Source: Rhynchospora pubera (taxonomy: Eukaryota > Streptophyta > Magnoliopsida > Poales > Cyperaceae). From it: a stretch of 64,000 nucleotides of DNA. The stretch is from the NCBI GenBank assembly GCA_028095005.1, contig CM051460.1, positions 149,105,461 through 149,169,460 of the forward strand. Reading direction: 5' to 3'. Position numbers and translations under genes: made by a program. The notes under the pieces were generated by a model. That model did not search any database and was not told the DNA's origin. It saw only the letters and a program-made list of their open reading frames with translations. This document shows, in pieces, positions 25,018-37,433 of this stretch; within the stretch, counting starts at the first letter, position 1; every line of letters begins with the position of its first letter.

Positions 25018-28000
25018 TTAATCCGTGTTATTGTGGTTTTGTTGATAGGTTCACTTTTTTTCCCCCTCTGTATTGTTTTATATTTTTTACACAGAGGTCC
25101 AATGAGAAGGAACTCAAATTTGCTTGGGAGCGATATACGTCGGTTACTGCTCGCTGCTTTGAGATGGAAGGACAGAAACAAGCAAAGATTGAATCTATGG
25201 TGTTTGAAATAATTTTTAACATTGATTTTGGCTTCTTTTTAATATGAATAAAATCTTCTCATAATTTTGGTTTGATGTTGTATGCCTATATATACTTCTA
25301 CAAAACCTTCAAATACCCCTCTAAAAACAGACATGTCTTTTGTACACTTGATAACAATTGAAGTATAATGCATATTTTTATCACACTTATTGATGCTCAA
25401 ACTACCCTACTTGCTTCTGGTTTTTCTCAACATTAATGAGGGGAACTGGGGGATGATTTGGTAGTTTCAAACAATGTGGGAGAAGTTATACAGGTCACTA
25501 CTGTGATAGTTTTCATTTGTTAAAGGGGTATCAATAATAAATTTGTTTTGCAGCAGCAGAGTTGTTGAGAGTATGATGTTTTTTTTTTCATTTAATTAAT
25601 ATTTGATTTGCAGTCAAACATCGAAAGGCGCATAAGAGAGAAGGAGAACGAGCGTGATGCTGCAGAGATTGAGCTTTCGAGCCTTAATCTCTCTCATATT
25701 GACGACAGAGAGAAAAATCTTGTAATTCCTTTGCCTTCAATTTATATTTTTGGGCGTAATTCAAGAAATGTAGTAGCCTTTGTGGTGCCATGTGAGTTAT
25801 TAGATTGGTATCGGTGTGGCAGGCATTTTTGTTTTTGTTATTTGTTCTCTTTCTTATCATCTTATTTGGGTCTAGTATGATCAGTCTGTTCGCTTTGGAT
25901 TTTGCTCGAGTCTGCTTGATGACAATTGACAAACCTTACCTGTATTGGCACAAGCTGGCTGTTCAAGTTTGAGTATAATTTCTGTTTGATTGATATACCA
26001 AATTTTATGATGTAAAACTTTAAGATTCCCAGTTACCTTTTAATTAATATGGGTCCAGTGCAAAAGCCTCAACTTAATTTCATTTTAAATTAATGTATAT
26101 TTTGCCTATCCTGTTTAGGGGAAAAAATTTAGGATAGGGCGAAATGATATTGTATTCATAAATTAGCATCTATCAGTTTCTTTTTCCTTTTTATTTAGAA
26201 GTTCTACTTTCACTTCTTAGCAAATTGAAGTAGAGAAGAAGACGTTAATTCTAACAGAGAGAGACTATGAGTCAAACATAAACCAAAAGAGAACAGAGAT
26301 ATTCAGTTTGGAGCAGAAGATAAAAGCATTGCATCGGGAGAAAGATATCTTAGCAAGTGATTCAGATGACAGGGTCGCGCTTAGGTTGAAGAAGGAAGAG
26401 CTGGAGAGGCTCAAAATGAGGCTAAAAAAAATGTATGTTTATATTGAATGTTTGCATGTTGTCTCTGGAAACTTCAGTATTTCTTAAGTTAAATCAGATG
26501 GTTGTATGCTGTTACGAAGACGCAATTATGAACATGTGCCCACACTATATGTGTGCAGCAGGCAAACATGCAAACAGTCTTACAGTTACATTTATATTGA
26601 AGTACAAAGACAAACTTTGTTTTGACCAGTTCTCTCTCCCTCTCTCTCTCTTTTATTAATGTCTTCAGCAATTATTTTGCAGAGTTGATGATCATAAAGA
26701 CAAAATTAGGGGAGTGCTCAAAGGTCGTCTTCCTTCTGACAAGGACTTGAAGAAGGAGATTTCTCAAGCTTTTGGGTACTGTTATAACTATGTTTTCATA
26801 CTGACATGTGAGCCGAAGGAAGCTTCATGGGCTTGGGCCTCAGGAAGCAGGCTCTACGACATATCATTTCATTTTGATGGCTGCTTGACTAAAATTTGTC
26901 TCTTACATAGTTTTATTTTTTCAGATCTGTGAAAAGGGAGTATGATGACTTGAGCTCAAAAAGCTTTGAAGCGGAAAAGGAAGTGAAACTAGCACAAATG
27001 AAAATACAGGATGCTACACATCACCTGTCCAAGCTACAAAAAGACTCAGATGGTAAACCATTTTTTATTTTAACTATCACCATACTTGGTCTGATTTCAA
27101 GTTGTCACTGGTTGTTGTTTTTCAACACATTACTGGTTGGTAATGATACAAAGTTTGTCAGGCCTTTGTTTAACTGATTTATTTTGGAATTACTTTATCT
27201 GTGATCTGTCAGAGCATCAAAACATCATGTGTGTCACTACGTAACTAGATACATCGTATGTACAGACATACTATCTATGAATATGATAATATCGGTTTCT
27301 GTAGGGTGACTAAATTGTTCTGTTGTTGGATACTATTTGGTGGTTATTGGCTTTTTCTGGGTTTAGTTGCATATGCAAGTAGACTTAATATTACCATTAA
27401 CTTTTGGCAGCCAAGAGACGATTTCTCGACTCAAAGCTTAGATCGCTCATTCAAATGGCAACCGACATAGATTCTTTCCCAAAAGTTTTGGTGGAGGCCA
27501 TGGAGAAGCGAGATGTGCAGAAAAGCAAATACAACATAGCTGATGGGATGAGACAGATGTTTGACCCCTTTGAGAGAGTTGCACGTGCACACCACATCTG
27601 TCCGTGCTGTGAGCGCCCTTTCTCTCCTGATGAAGAGGATGAATTCATAGAAAAGGTACCATTTTCTATACAAACTCATGGACTGTTATATCACTTGGGA
27701 TTGGATATACTTGTCCTGGATTGGCCAGTAATGCTCAAACAGGTCAAGTGGCACCAGTATCCAAAATGTATGGTTCGTTCTAAAAGGTACACACCACCAT
27801 GTTGGTACCGCACAATTGACATGTAGTAATTAAGTTACCTCTACTGATAGAAGGAATGGCAAAGCCTTGTTTTAGTTTCTTGTTGATAGAGTTTCTCTTT
27901 TTCTCTCTCCTTCGATCTTCAGCAAAGGGTGAAGAGTGCAAGCTCAGCAGAGCACATGAAAGTACTGGCAGTGGAGTGCTCTAATTCTGATACACTATTC

Positions 28001-31000
28001 CAACAACTTGACAAGCTACGTATGATATATGAAGAATATGTGAAAATCAGCAAGGAGAGCATACCTCTTGCTCAAAGGAATATAGACGAGCTTACTGAGG
28101 ATCTTAACCAGAAAAATCAAGAGTTTGATGATGTAAATTTCCTTTTCTTTATTTCCTTCTTGTTTAGCTCATGAGGTTAACCAGAAAAGAACAATTCCTT
28201 TCTATTTTTTAGTGCATGCTTCCCTCGTACTTTTGAATGTGCATTCGATTTATCTGGGGCTTTTAGGATTTCAAGATGAGTTCTGACAATATCAGGCCTT
28301 TATTAGCTACTTCAATCTATGCTGTGAATCAAAGACAGAGTTTAAGAATAAAATAAACAATTTCCTCTTTTGACCATCCTTTGTGGACTTTTATTCTTTG
28401 CTGAATGCTTTCATTGACACCTTGTTTGCTTTAGCAGTAGCCAAACCGTAGAAGTGTAGACGTCTTATATAATATATATTATACTATTTCATAGGAGCTC
28501 TTTCTGTTGTTTGGTGTATAATCCCTTTCAGTTTAAGAGCGAGAGGGTAGGAAGACAACCAAATACCTTAAATTAGGTTAAATTATATGCATTTGCAAGG
28601 TTTCATATTTTTGGGAACTGGCAATGATAGTATGAATATGTGAGATTGAATACTTGGAATAAAGAGTTGTATTATGCATTATAGCTCGTGGGAGTTCTTG
28701 CACATGTGAAGACAGAGAAAGATGCAGTTGAAGCTCTACTTGAGCCGGCAGAAATGGTTGAGAGGCTTTTGCAAGAAATGCAAAGTTTGAGGCCTCTTCT
28801 GGAAGATTTGGAGTACAAGCTCGATTCAAGGGGTCAAGGGGTCAAATCAGTGGAGGAAATCAAGCTAGAGATTAATTCTTTGCAGAGCAGAAGGTACTCA
28901 TTTTAGCTAAAATTAGGGGCTTTCAAAGGTGCTACCTCTTGAGGATTTAACTTGCTGGTTTCACTTAGGCGAGAGTCGTCAGTTCTCATCAACGGCAACT
29001 GTAGCCCCAGCCCTGATATGAACTCAATGTGAGTCTACATCCCCTCAGTACCTGACTCAGTGGGCAGCATCCATACTGTCATCAATGCACGAACAGTTTT
29101 GTCGGGGGCTATTTGGCCTTGAGATGGGGATAGAAGGTCCATATGCTGCTCACTTGAGTCAAGTACCTCAGGAGGTGTGGAGTCAACCCAATGTAGTCTC
29201 AGTTTGGTCCAATAAAAAGAAAGAGAAGTAGAAAATGGGATAGGAAAGGCTTCAGGGCAGTAAAATAATTTCTGTAAGAGAGAAAATCTATAGCTCCACA
29301 TGCAAGCAAATTATGAACTTGACTCGTAGTTCCAAGCATTGTCAATGAAACCAACTGCTTCCATGCTTCTAATTAGCCTGATTTCTCATGATTAAATCTG
29401 AATTTCTTCAATTGTGATCAATCAGACAGATTAAGCTTCCATATTAAGTAATGATGAACAAAGGGGAAACAAATAATGGGTAAGTAATGTGGTACATACT
29501 GGTTGCTGCATTGAGACAGGATTATGATATGTATTTTTCTGGGAGCAGGGATTCACTAAGTAATGAAGTTGAGACACTGAGGGAAGAGCAGCGATTCCTG
29601 AATGATGATGTGGCTAACATTCAGATGAGGTGGAGTGCTCTCAGAGAAGAAAAGCTGAAGATATCTGGCATCTTGCACAAGCTGAAAAAAGCTGAGGAGG
29701 ATATCAATCTCCTAACTGAAGAAAGAGTTCAAGTTGAACTTGATCAAAAGGTGAACTCACTATTTGATTTGAGTTATTTACAAATTTACACAATACTCAT
29801 ATATAAGTTCAGTATTTGTTCTTCAGACGGCTTTGTGGGCATGTTCTTCTGGTCCATGATGTACAGTTAGCATGCAAAATTTATGCATGCAATGCAAATC
29901 CATGAGGTAAAAATTTTGCAAATTAGAATTAAACGTACCTTATTTCTATGAAACAGGCTTCATAATATTTAAGATAAAGCTGCTGATTTAAAACATTTAC
30001 TTCAATTTCATTTCTTCTTTCGTTTTTAGTTTTCCTGATATTGTATCAGTTGTCCCATGATAGCAGGTTTACAATAAAATCTATTGTGGAATTATTAGTT
30101 TATGTATTATATTCCTGAAAAGGGTACTAGCAAATAAATATGCTGTTGATGTCAGATTTGGTCACAAAACTTAATATTAGAGATATAGACAAAGCTCTGT
30201 AAGCATTAGACAGCAAGGGAAAAGTTCAAGGGAGAAATAATAAATGAAAACAATAATAGTTATAGAAATCAACTGAGCTCGGACTGGCATCCAACTTATT
30301 TGATTTATTGAAACCACAGCATTTTGAGGAAGCTTTGGCGCCCTTAACGAAGGAGGAGAAGAAGCTAATTCAGGAGCATGCTAATTTAAAAACACGACTT
30401 GAGCGGGAATATGATGAGCTGGCAGATAGGAAGAGGAGCTTCCAACTAGAAACTGAGACACTCTCGGCTCTTAGTAATTCCATAAATGAGTCAGTCATTC
30501 CTTCCGACAAAACTCGTTTCTTTGTTGAACATCTTAATAACAGAAAAATGCTATAAACACACTACGATATCAAGAAAGTCCAGAAAGGCCAGATCCACGC
30601 CTCCAGCATTTGCACAGAAAAATTAATGTGCCTCCTTTGCTGGAGATATTAAGAGGTAGTCTTTAATTTGTCTATGATGGGAAACATATTTATGAAGTAT
30701 GTGTTGCCATTTAAGTAAAAGGTTTAGATGGGGACATTTAGCCAGTTGCCGCCCTTTGGTCATACACGGAGCTCTTTCTCAAACTTATCCAGAAAAGACA
30801 CAGTTTAAGATTTCTTGGTTTGGGGCAACAGCAATGCCAAACTTTATCACTTCTTATACTGAATCAAGCCATTATGTGCTGGTTTGTCTGTTGTTTCCTT
30901 TTTTGATATTTTCCTTCATTCATGGATTAGTGTTTGATAAGTTGGGTTTAAATTGTGCTTGATTTTGACATTGATACTGTACTGGTCTTTTACAAGATTA

Positions 31001-34000
31001 TATATATTTGGCCACTCCTTGTTGTTGATTCACTTGACAAAATTTCTTAGGTTTATTGAGTCTAAGAAATTAGAGAAGCTAAAGGACTTTCAGGAAAAAC
31101 ATTTGCTGTCAGAATCCCGGTTGCAGAAAAGTGAGTTACGGAAACAGGAACTCAATTCTGAGCTAAGCAAGAGCAAGGAGCTTCTAAGAAACCAAGACCA
31201 GCTGAAGAGAAACATTGATGACAACTTGAATTACCGCAAAACAAAATCTGAGGTAGATCAGCTTACCGGTGAAATTGAGTTGCTTGAGGAAAAGGCTCTC
31301 TCATTGGGTACCATGTCTGGCATAGAAGCTGATCTCAAGAGGCTGTTTCAGGAAAAGGACAGGCTTCTTTCTGAGGTAGCTGCTTTTATATTTTTTATTT
31401 TTTTTTCTTATTCTTTCAACACAATTGTGGGGTGGCCGTTACTATTTTCGTTTCCTTGTTGTTTGTCATGAGTATTTATGCATACATGTAAACTAATGAT
31501 AATAAGCATCATGTATGGGCATTTCTCTTGTTTAAACTGATGAGCAATGAGCAAGTTAGTTTTGTACATAGTATGGGAACAAATTCAATTTTTACTCTTC
31601 AATTTACTTTGGAACAAAAAAAAAAAAAAGTTTCCTGAGAAACTCCTCATATACCCTTTGAGATTGGGAATTATTACTATAATAACTCCCAACTTTCTCC
31701 TCTCTCCTCCGATATAGTAAATGTTAGGTTCAGTGTAGACAGTTCTACCTTCAGAGTTTAATTTGAATTATGGGTTTTGTTTAGTTAAATAGATGTCAGG
31801 GCACTCTCTCTGTTTACCAGAGCAACATATCAAGGCACAAGGTTGAGCTTAAACAACCACAATATAAAGATATAGAAAAGCGCTACTCCAACCAGCTTAT
31901 TCAACTTAAGGTATATTTGTTCCTTTTGAACTGCTTCACTATCTCTCAAAAATAATGCACATTTTGTAAGGTTTTGACCAAGTAACAGCTTTAAACCTTC
32001 AAAGAAAAAAATCGCCTCATAATTGAAGAAATTTGAAAGATAGCACTAATGTATTATACTACAAATGGGTTCGATTAATCTATGTGACAAAACAATGCTT
32101 ACAAATATAAAAAAAGTCAAATATGTTGATTATGTTGCAATTGTTTTTTGGCTACATGTTTGGAAGAAAAATGCCAGAAGACTAATCACGAGAATGTATC
32201 ACTTTCTAAGGTTTAGATGAGATTGTTTCTGTTACACTTCTTCATACGTAATTCCTTTACTGGGCATGTAATAATACAACTTAAAATGGTGTAAAAAGTT
32301 TGAGGCAAGGCATATTTTGTTTTTGATCGTCTCCAATACTTTGGGGATTTTCTTTTTCGTTTATAAATATATAAAGTGTTAGTGCAACTACATCTCAAAT
32401 AGTATTTTGGTGCTCCGTTGCAACTTTTCTTTTTCTACAAACATGGTTCTTTGGTCTTAGCTCCACACTGATGTTAATTTCTTTTAGACAAGTGAGATGG
32501 CAAACAAGGACTTGGATCGTTACTACAATGCTGTTGATAAGTGAGTAATTTCATATTTTAGTTTTCTAATTCCCTTTTTATTATCATCTTTTGTTAACCT
32601 CCTTGGATACATCATGAAGTACATTAACCAAATAATAAAAGAATGGTTTGGTTAATTTCCTCCATTTTCACTATCTTGCCCTCTGGAATGGTTTGACTCA
32701 TCATGATGTGCTATTAATGATACTATGTAGTTACACAACTCTATTTGACATGAAGGCCAATCTAGAATTCTAGATTGCCAAGGGAGAGTGAGTATATAGG
32801 ATAGACTATCCTTGCAAGTATGGTCACTACATATTGGTTTCAGAGCCAATTGTTATAGCTATGCCAATTTGGAATGAAGAAATATATATAGAAAAATAAA
32901 GATATCTAGGCTTTTCATGATCTTATGGTCCTTAATACCTAAGCGGGAGCAATCCCCAATTAAGGCTCATCCAAAGTACGATCCTAAGCCTACGCATTAT
33001 TTTTTCACAAATGTTACAGTTATTTAATTGACTATTTCTTTTTTTACTCTGGTGCAAAAGGGCGCTTATGCGGTTTCATTCCATGAAAATGGAGGAAATT
33101 AACCAAATAATAAAAGAACTGTGGCAGCAGACTTACAGGGGGCAAGATATTGACTACATAAGCATCCATTCTGATTCAGAGGGAGCAGGCACAAGATCTT
33201 ATAGCTATCGGGTAAGTTTTCAACATGTTTGGACTTTCTTTAGTTTCTGGGGTTATTTGGAGAACTTTTCTATAGATCTTTTAACATTATAGAATATCTA
33301 AATTGGAAGTGGGGAATTACGGTGGAATAATTGGGATGGGATTGGAATGAATTGAACTGTGAAAAATTGGAACTGGGGTTAAAATTTGAAGTAAAAAACT
33401 TTTTTAAATTTCAATCCTGCCCTATTGTACTTGGATGAAATAGCCTATTCCATTCGGGGGAGGAAATGAGTAGAAGAGCCCCCCTTTAGTGAGCCGGAAT
33501 AGGTCCAGTTCCACTCTTCCATTATTGCATGCTTGCGAACATGATTTGAATGGCACACTTAATCCTTCTGGTTTAAAATCTTTTTGAGGGGCAGTACACA
33601 ACATTTGATTTCCCTAGAAGCTTATTTTAAAACCCACTATTTGCTTCTTTTGTGTACTTTTATTTAAAATCTTAAGGTGGTAATGCAAACTGGTGATGCG
33701 GAGCTGGAAATGCGAGGTAGATGCAGTGCTGGTCAGAAGGTGGTCAATTTATAGTACTTTTTTTGTTTCATTTTATTGTTTGTTAAAACACCTAGGAGCT
33801 GCAACCCAAAGTTTGTTTTTTTTTTTCAGTGGCTTATTTGAGTGCTTTTGTTCAGATACTGTGCATTAATCAATGTCGGAGGGTTTAATCTGCAGTTCCA
33901 GCCAAAACCAATGAAGCTTTGTTGAAATTTAAGTTGACATTGATTGTTAAGCTGGCTTAGTAAAGATTATTGTGGCATGAAACACTGCATAATGTTTGTT

Positions 34001-34977
34001 TGTTCATATATTTTGTTCAGGTCCTTGCTTCGCTGATAATAAGACTAGCTCTAGCTGAAACTTTTTGCATAAATTGTGGTATACTTGCACTTGATGAACC
34101 CACTACCAATCTAGATGGGCCAAATGCTGAGAGCCTTGCTGGTGCTCTTTTGCGGTAAGACACTATGTTGAACAGGTTATAGGTTTTGAAAAACTATGGG
34201 ATGCGTAATCTAGAGTTGCTAGATCTACGATAATAACAAGAAGGAAATGTTTCAATTTGCTCAATCTTACTGCAGCAAACCTTAAGCAGTACAAGTTACT
34301 GACTGACCTCAGTTTGTAGTATTATATTTTTCAGTTAAATCTCGATATGATATTTCTTTGAGAAGTACCAGTGCATGCTAGGATATATCATTATATTTTT
34401 CCTGTTAAAACTCAATATGATCCTTTTTGAAAATTAGCAGTGCATGCTAGGACATATCGCTTTTAGTACTGGAAATGCTGTCAAAATTCTCTGTTATTGT
34501 TTATGTTATATGGAATTAGTATTCTTATCCTCTTAATAATTCCTTAGACCAACAGACCAAGATAGTGATAACACAAGACAAGAGATGTTGCATGTTAACT
34601 AATAATTTTAATCTGTATTCTTGCATGAATAGAATAATGGAGAGTAGAAAGGGTCAAGAGCACTTCCAGTTAATAGTGATAACACATGACGAGAGATTTG
34701 CTCAGCTGATTGGCCAACGCCAGCATGCTGAAAAATATTATCGAGTCACTAAGGATGAACAGTAAGTCATTGATGAGATTAAAAAATGTTTCTACACTAA
34801 GTATATTTTTGCATTTCTTTGTAGAAGTTGCATAGATGTAAAAGAAATGGATTTCAGGGAGCACAGGCGTTTTGGATTAAGGTTATGGGTGAAATTGAAT
34901 TCCATTCTTGCTAATGTTGTGATTTATTTGTTTGCAGTCAGCACAGCATCATTGAAGCACAAGAAATTTTTGATTGA
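20131..34977 (+). CDS. RAD50: RAD50 DNA double-strand break repair ATPase
   Basis: RAD50 is the ATPase of the MRE11-RAD50-NBS1 complex, which tethers and processes DNA ends in the nucleus, telomeres included. 26 exons in consistent phase: 20131-20253, 20486-20572, 20862-21029, 21437-21612, 22216-22330, 22974-23202, 23578-23756, 24215-24385, 25095-25199, 25614-25721, 26221-26432, 26683-26775, 26925-27052, 27411-27655, 27923-28132, 28685-28893, 29549-29750, 30320-30489, 31051-31375, 31785-31910, 32488-32540, 33061-33211, 33677-33739, 34021-34154, 34633-34761, 34938-34977. The total is 3951 nt, 1316 aa, the usual length for plant RAD50. Motifs: Walker A GSNGAGKT (34-41), Q-loop region VHQDESNWPL, long coiled coils, zinc hook CPCC (695-698), ABC signature SAGQK (1212-1216), Walker B ILALDE (1237-1242), D-loop TTNLD, and H-loop ITHDERF. 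All catalytic motifs are intact and every junction is GT-AG. Confidence 0.98.
20738..20850 (+). repeat. Possible tRNA-derived SINE fragment in RAD50 intron 2
   Basis: The sequence contains CAGCTCAGGTGGTTGG and, 17 nt on, GGTTCAAGACT. These resemble the A and B boxes of a tRNA-type internal Pol III promoter, as in plant SINEs. No clear target duplication or tail was found. Confidence 0.4.
23848..23898 (+). repeat. SINE-like 3' tail fragment in RAD50 intron 7
   Basis: A CAA-repeat is followed by CTAAGCCTTTTGTCCCAAAC and AAGTTGGGGT, a motif common at ends of plant SINEs. Only a truncated piece is present. Confidence 0.45.
24981..25017 (+). repeat. 37-base uninterrupted C tract in RAD50 intron 8
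   Basis: 37 consecutive C residues on the plus strand (G on the minus strand) inside the intron between exons 8 and 9, 78 bp before exon 9. The G-rich strand could form G-quadruplexes. The exact length may be affected by sequencing error. Confidence 0.85.
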
Positions 34978-35571
34978 GTTGAACTGATGCATTGACTGTT
35001 GTTTAGCTCGTCTTTTTATGGTGCTGCAAGAGTTAGGAGGTTTTCAATGCGTTTAACATTTTGTATAAAAGCACCCAATTTTGTATACTACTACAGTTTC
35101 TCTACAAGTTAAGAGCACCCATATATTGTTGCAAGCAAAAGTCTCCTATGAAAGATTCTTACTAGATGTAAATACGTTTTGAAAGACGAGAAAGGATTTT
35201 AGTCTTCATATCATCATGCTCAAATTTGTTAGGTTCTTTGATTCATAACACATGGTTTAACTTGTCTCAAGTCTCTCAATATTTTTTATGGAAATTGATT
35301 ACTGCCATTTGCAATTTTGCCATCCCTGCCATCGCTAAATATAAAGTGAACGTATACAACAAACAAAGTGAACATATACAAACAAATAAGTTTAATGAAA
35401 ATAAGTTGAATATGCATGTAAACTTCTGAACAAGTGATGACAACACTTATTTGTTTGTAAGTGTTCACTTAGATCGTCTATATATTCACCTTATTTGCTA
35501 TATATGTTCACTTTGTATTTAGCGATAACTAGGATGGTATATTCGCCGATGACACTTATAATTCCTGATTT
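34978..35571. other. RAD50 3' flank with a small foldback repeat
   Basis: It contains the RAD50 3' UTR and polyadenylation region. An inverted-repeat element lies at 35331-35526, ending next to the 3' end of the truncated reductase pseudogene. Confidence 0.5.
35331..35526. repeat. Foldback MITE-like element
   Basis: Starts ATCGCTAAATATAAAGTGAA and ends TTCACTTTGTATTTAGCGAT, near-perfect inverted repeats of about 20 bp. The interior shares GTGAACATAT and AAATAAG blocks in inverse order. No convincing target duplication was seen. Confidence 0.7.
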
Positions 35572-36200
35572 TTTTATCTCGATTATTATCTTACCAGTTG
35601 CGTGTCCCTCCATACTTATGGCCTGCGCATTCAGTGCCTCATCAAAAGGGTGCTTTGAATCAATAATTGTCTTCAGTTTCCCTTCTTTTACCAACCCAAC
35701 TAGAAGCTCCAAATCCTCTCTGCTCAGCTTCATCACAAAAGACACCAGTTGCTTCTTAGGAAAAGGTGTTTCTTCCAGATGAGACAACATTGGAAAAGAC
35801 TGAGTTAAGATCAATAACTTTTATCATTTTTGCTCAAATTAGACTCGAAAACGGACCACGCAATTCCTTCTGAACCATATATCACCAGATCATACTTCTT
35901 ACCACTCGGGCTTTTCAGGCTTGCTCCTTTGGGGTATCGTAATCAAGTACCTCATCAGCTCCTAAACTTTTGACCAAGTCAATGTTGCGGGCCCCACAGG
36001 TGGCTGTGACATGCAGGCGGCCAAGCTTTGCCAGCTGCACAGCATACAGGCAGGCCAACGCCACCAGAGGCCACAGTTATAAGTACATTCAAGGGCTTCG
36101 CAGTACCATCAAACTTGGTACCTACCAATTGGAGTGCTTTTAATGCAGTTGTTGCAGCAACTGGTAGACCTGAAGCCTCAACTGGACACCTCTATGGGGA
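35572..36200 (-). pseudogene. ceQORH-like reductase, truncated and frameshifted copy (A)
   Basis: The minus strand encodes fragments of the same reductase family in different frames. VEASGLPVAATTALKAL and SGGVG come first, then CGARNIDLVKSLGADEVLDY in another frame, then KKQLVSFVMKLSREDLELL through GHATGKIIIEI. There are at least four breaks: near the upstream end (after GAGGTGTCC), right after SGGVG, at the TPKGASL position, and at the SKNDK position. The normal stop is lost and the frame runs on into the adjacent foldback element. Only the large catalytic exon is represented; the N-terminal exons are absent. It lies about 0.6 kb downstream of RAD50. It is most similar in layout to copies B and C, whose catalytic exon is uninterrupted. 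Confidence 0.9.
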
Positions 36201-37433
36201 GTTTCAATTTACATCCTTCAATTCATCTCAGTTTGAAAAATATTTGAAAATAATAAGGGCATTTTCGTCCAAGAGGAGTGGATTTCTAAATTTGGAGAGT
36301 GGAAAGAAGCAATTCTCTGCATTGGCCCGTATCTATATCTTTGTCGGCCTAGGAAAATAAAACCGTTGCGCTTTTTCATACCATCCGTCCATCAATAGTG
36401 GATGGACCGAGAATGACGCAAAACTTGATGCGGTTTTGGTGCGAAATGTATGCAGTGTGCTTAAGTGCTTTATGATGTGTATCAAAAATAAATGGTTGAG
36501 CCGTTGAGCTAATATTGACAATCACAAATTGTTATGTCTTTCTTTTTCTTTGGAGACGAAAAACTCGTTTATTTGATTTCATATGGTTGCTGCCAATACT
36601 CAAGTCTATGACATATACAAAATTATTCTACAATTTTGCACTTGAACTGCTTTAAGTCTATAATCTTATTAACCAAAGTAAAAAACTTTGAAACGTAATA
36701 TATAGTTGAGTAATATCTAGTGAAATCTGTCAATAAATTAATGACGATCAACCAACGCGCATCCGAGCATTTGCTGTGATTGCCCAAAAATAAACCCCCT
36801 TTCATAGAACCACTGGGACTGCACTGGTACCGGACTACGGCTTCTGTGTGTAGGTTACAATTTTGCATTTTCAGTAACAGAACTGTTGTAATTGGAACCT
36901 GGAGACTCAAGTACTGGTTGGTGTTGACCAGGGCTACAGTGTTATCTTTGTCTATGTATTAATCATAAAAGTTTGCATTATTATCCAAATTAAGCCCAAA
37001 AAGCTTTCCGCAGACAATCTTGCATTTTTCAGTACAATTCAGCCTTTTTATTATGACATCCTATATTTCTTTGGTGTTATATTGTATATAATTATGAATG
37101 ACTGAGGTTAATTGGCAATACAGGATTGGTAGTGGCAAAAAATTAAATTGAGGACCAACAAGACTACAATAAAGAATCGTTCAATTTGACATGTTAAGCA
37201 CGATTCAGGAGCATCTCTGAAATAAGCTTCAACTACTTTGTACAGCACAAAGTGCAGACCTGAAGAAATAAAATACTCCAAACATTGTTTATCATATATT
37301 TCTCTTACCAAATTCTATAGCACCCAAGCAAACACAAGCACAAGCACATCATACCTAACTGTTTAATTCTAGCACCACACCATATTATTATAATCAAACT
37401 GCTATACTATACATCAAGAAGGCGAGAACACTC
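36201..37433. other. Spacer with RAD50-intron-like sequence
   Basis: There is no gene. About 36885-37000 and 37020-37140 resemble RAD50 introns 4 and 5 (see the separate repeat entries). The 3' flank of copy B begins at about 37320. Confidence 0.6.
36885..37140 (+). repeat. Duplicated RAD50 intron 4/5-like segment
   Basis: Blocks such as GACTCAAGTACTGG and TTTGCATTATTATCCAAATTAA match 21745-21830 in RAD50 intron 4 (the first quoted block is exact; the second spans the same positions). TTCAGCCTTTTTATTATGA and ATGAATGACTGAGGT...CAGGATTGGTAGTGGCAAAA match 22515-22627 in intron 5. Order and orientation are kept, with the exonic part between them missing. Confidence 0.8.

Noticed and set aside
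24918..25247. Open frames with long Pro or Gly runs on either strand
   Set aside because: They are created by the 37-base C tract in a RAD50 intron and partly overlap exon 9 in another frame.
31821..31910. Shorter version of RAD50 exon 20 starting at the AG at 31819-31820
   Set aside because: The AG at 31783-31784 restores the conserved LNRC...TLSVYQ residues in frame and gives the normal protein length.
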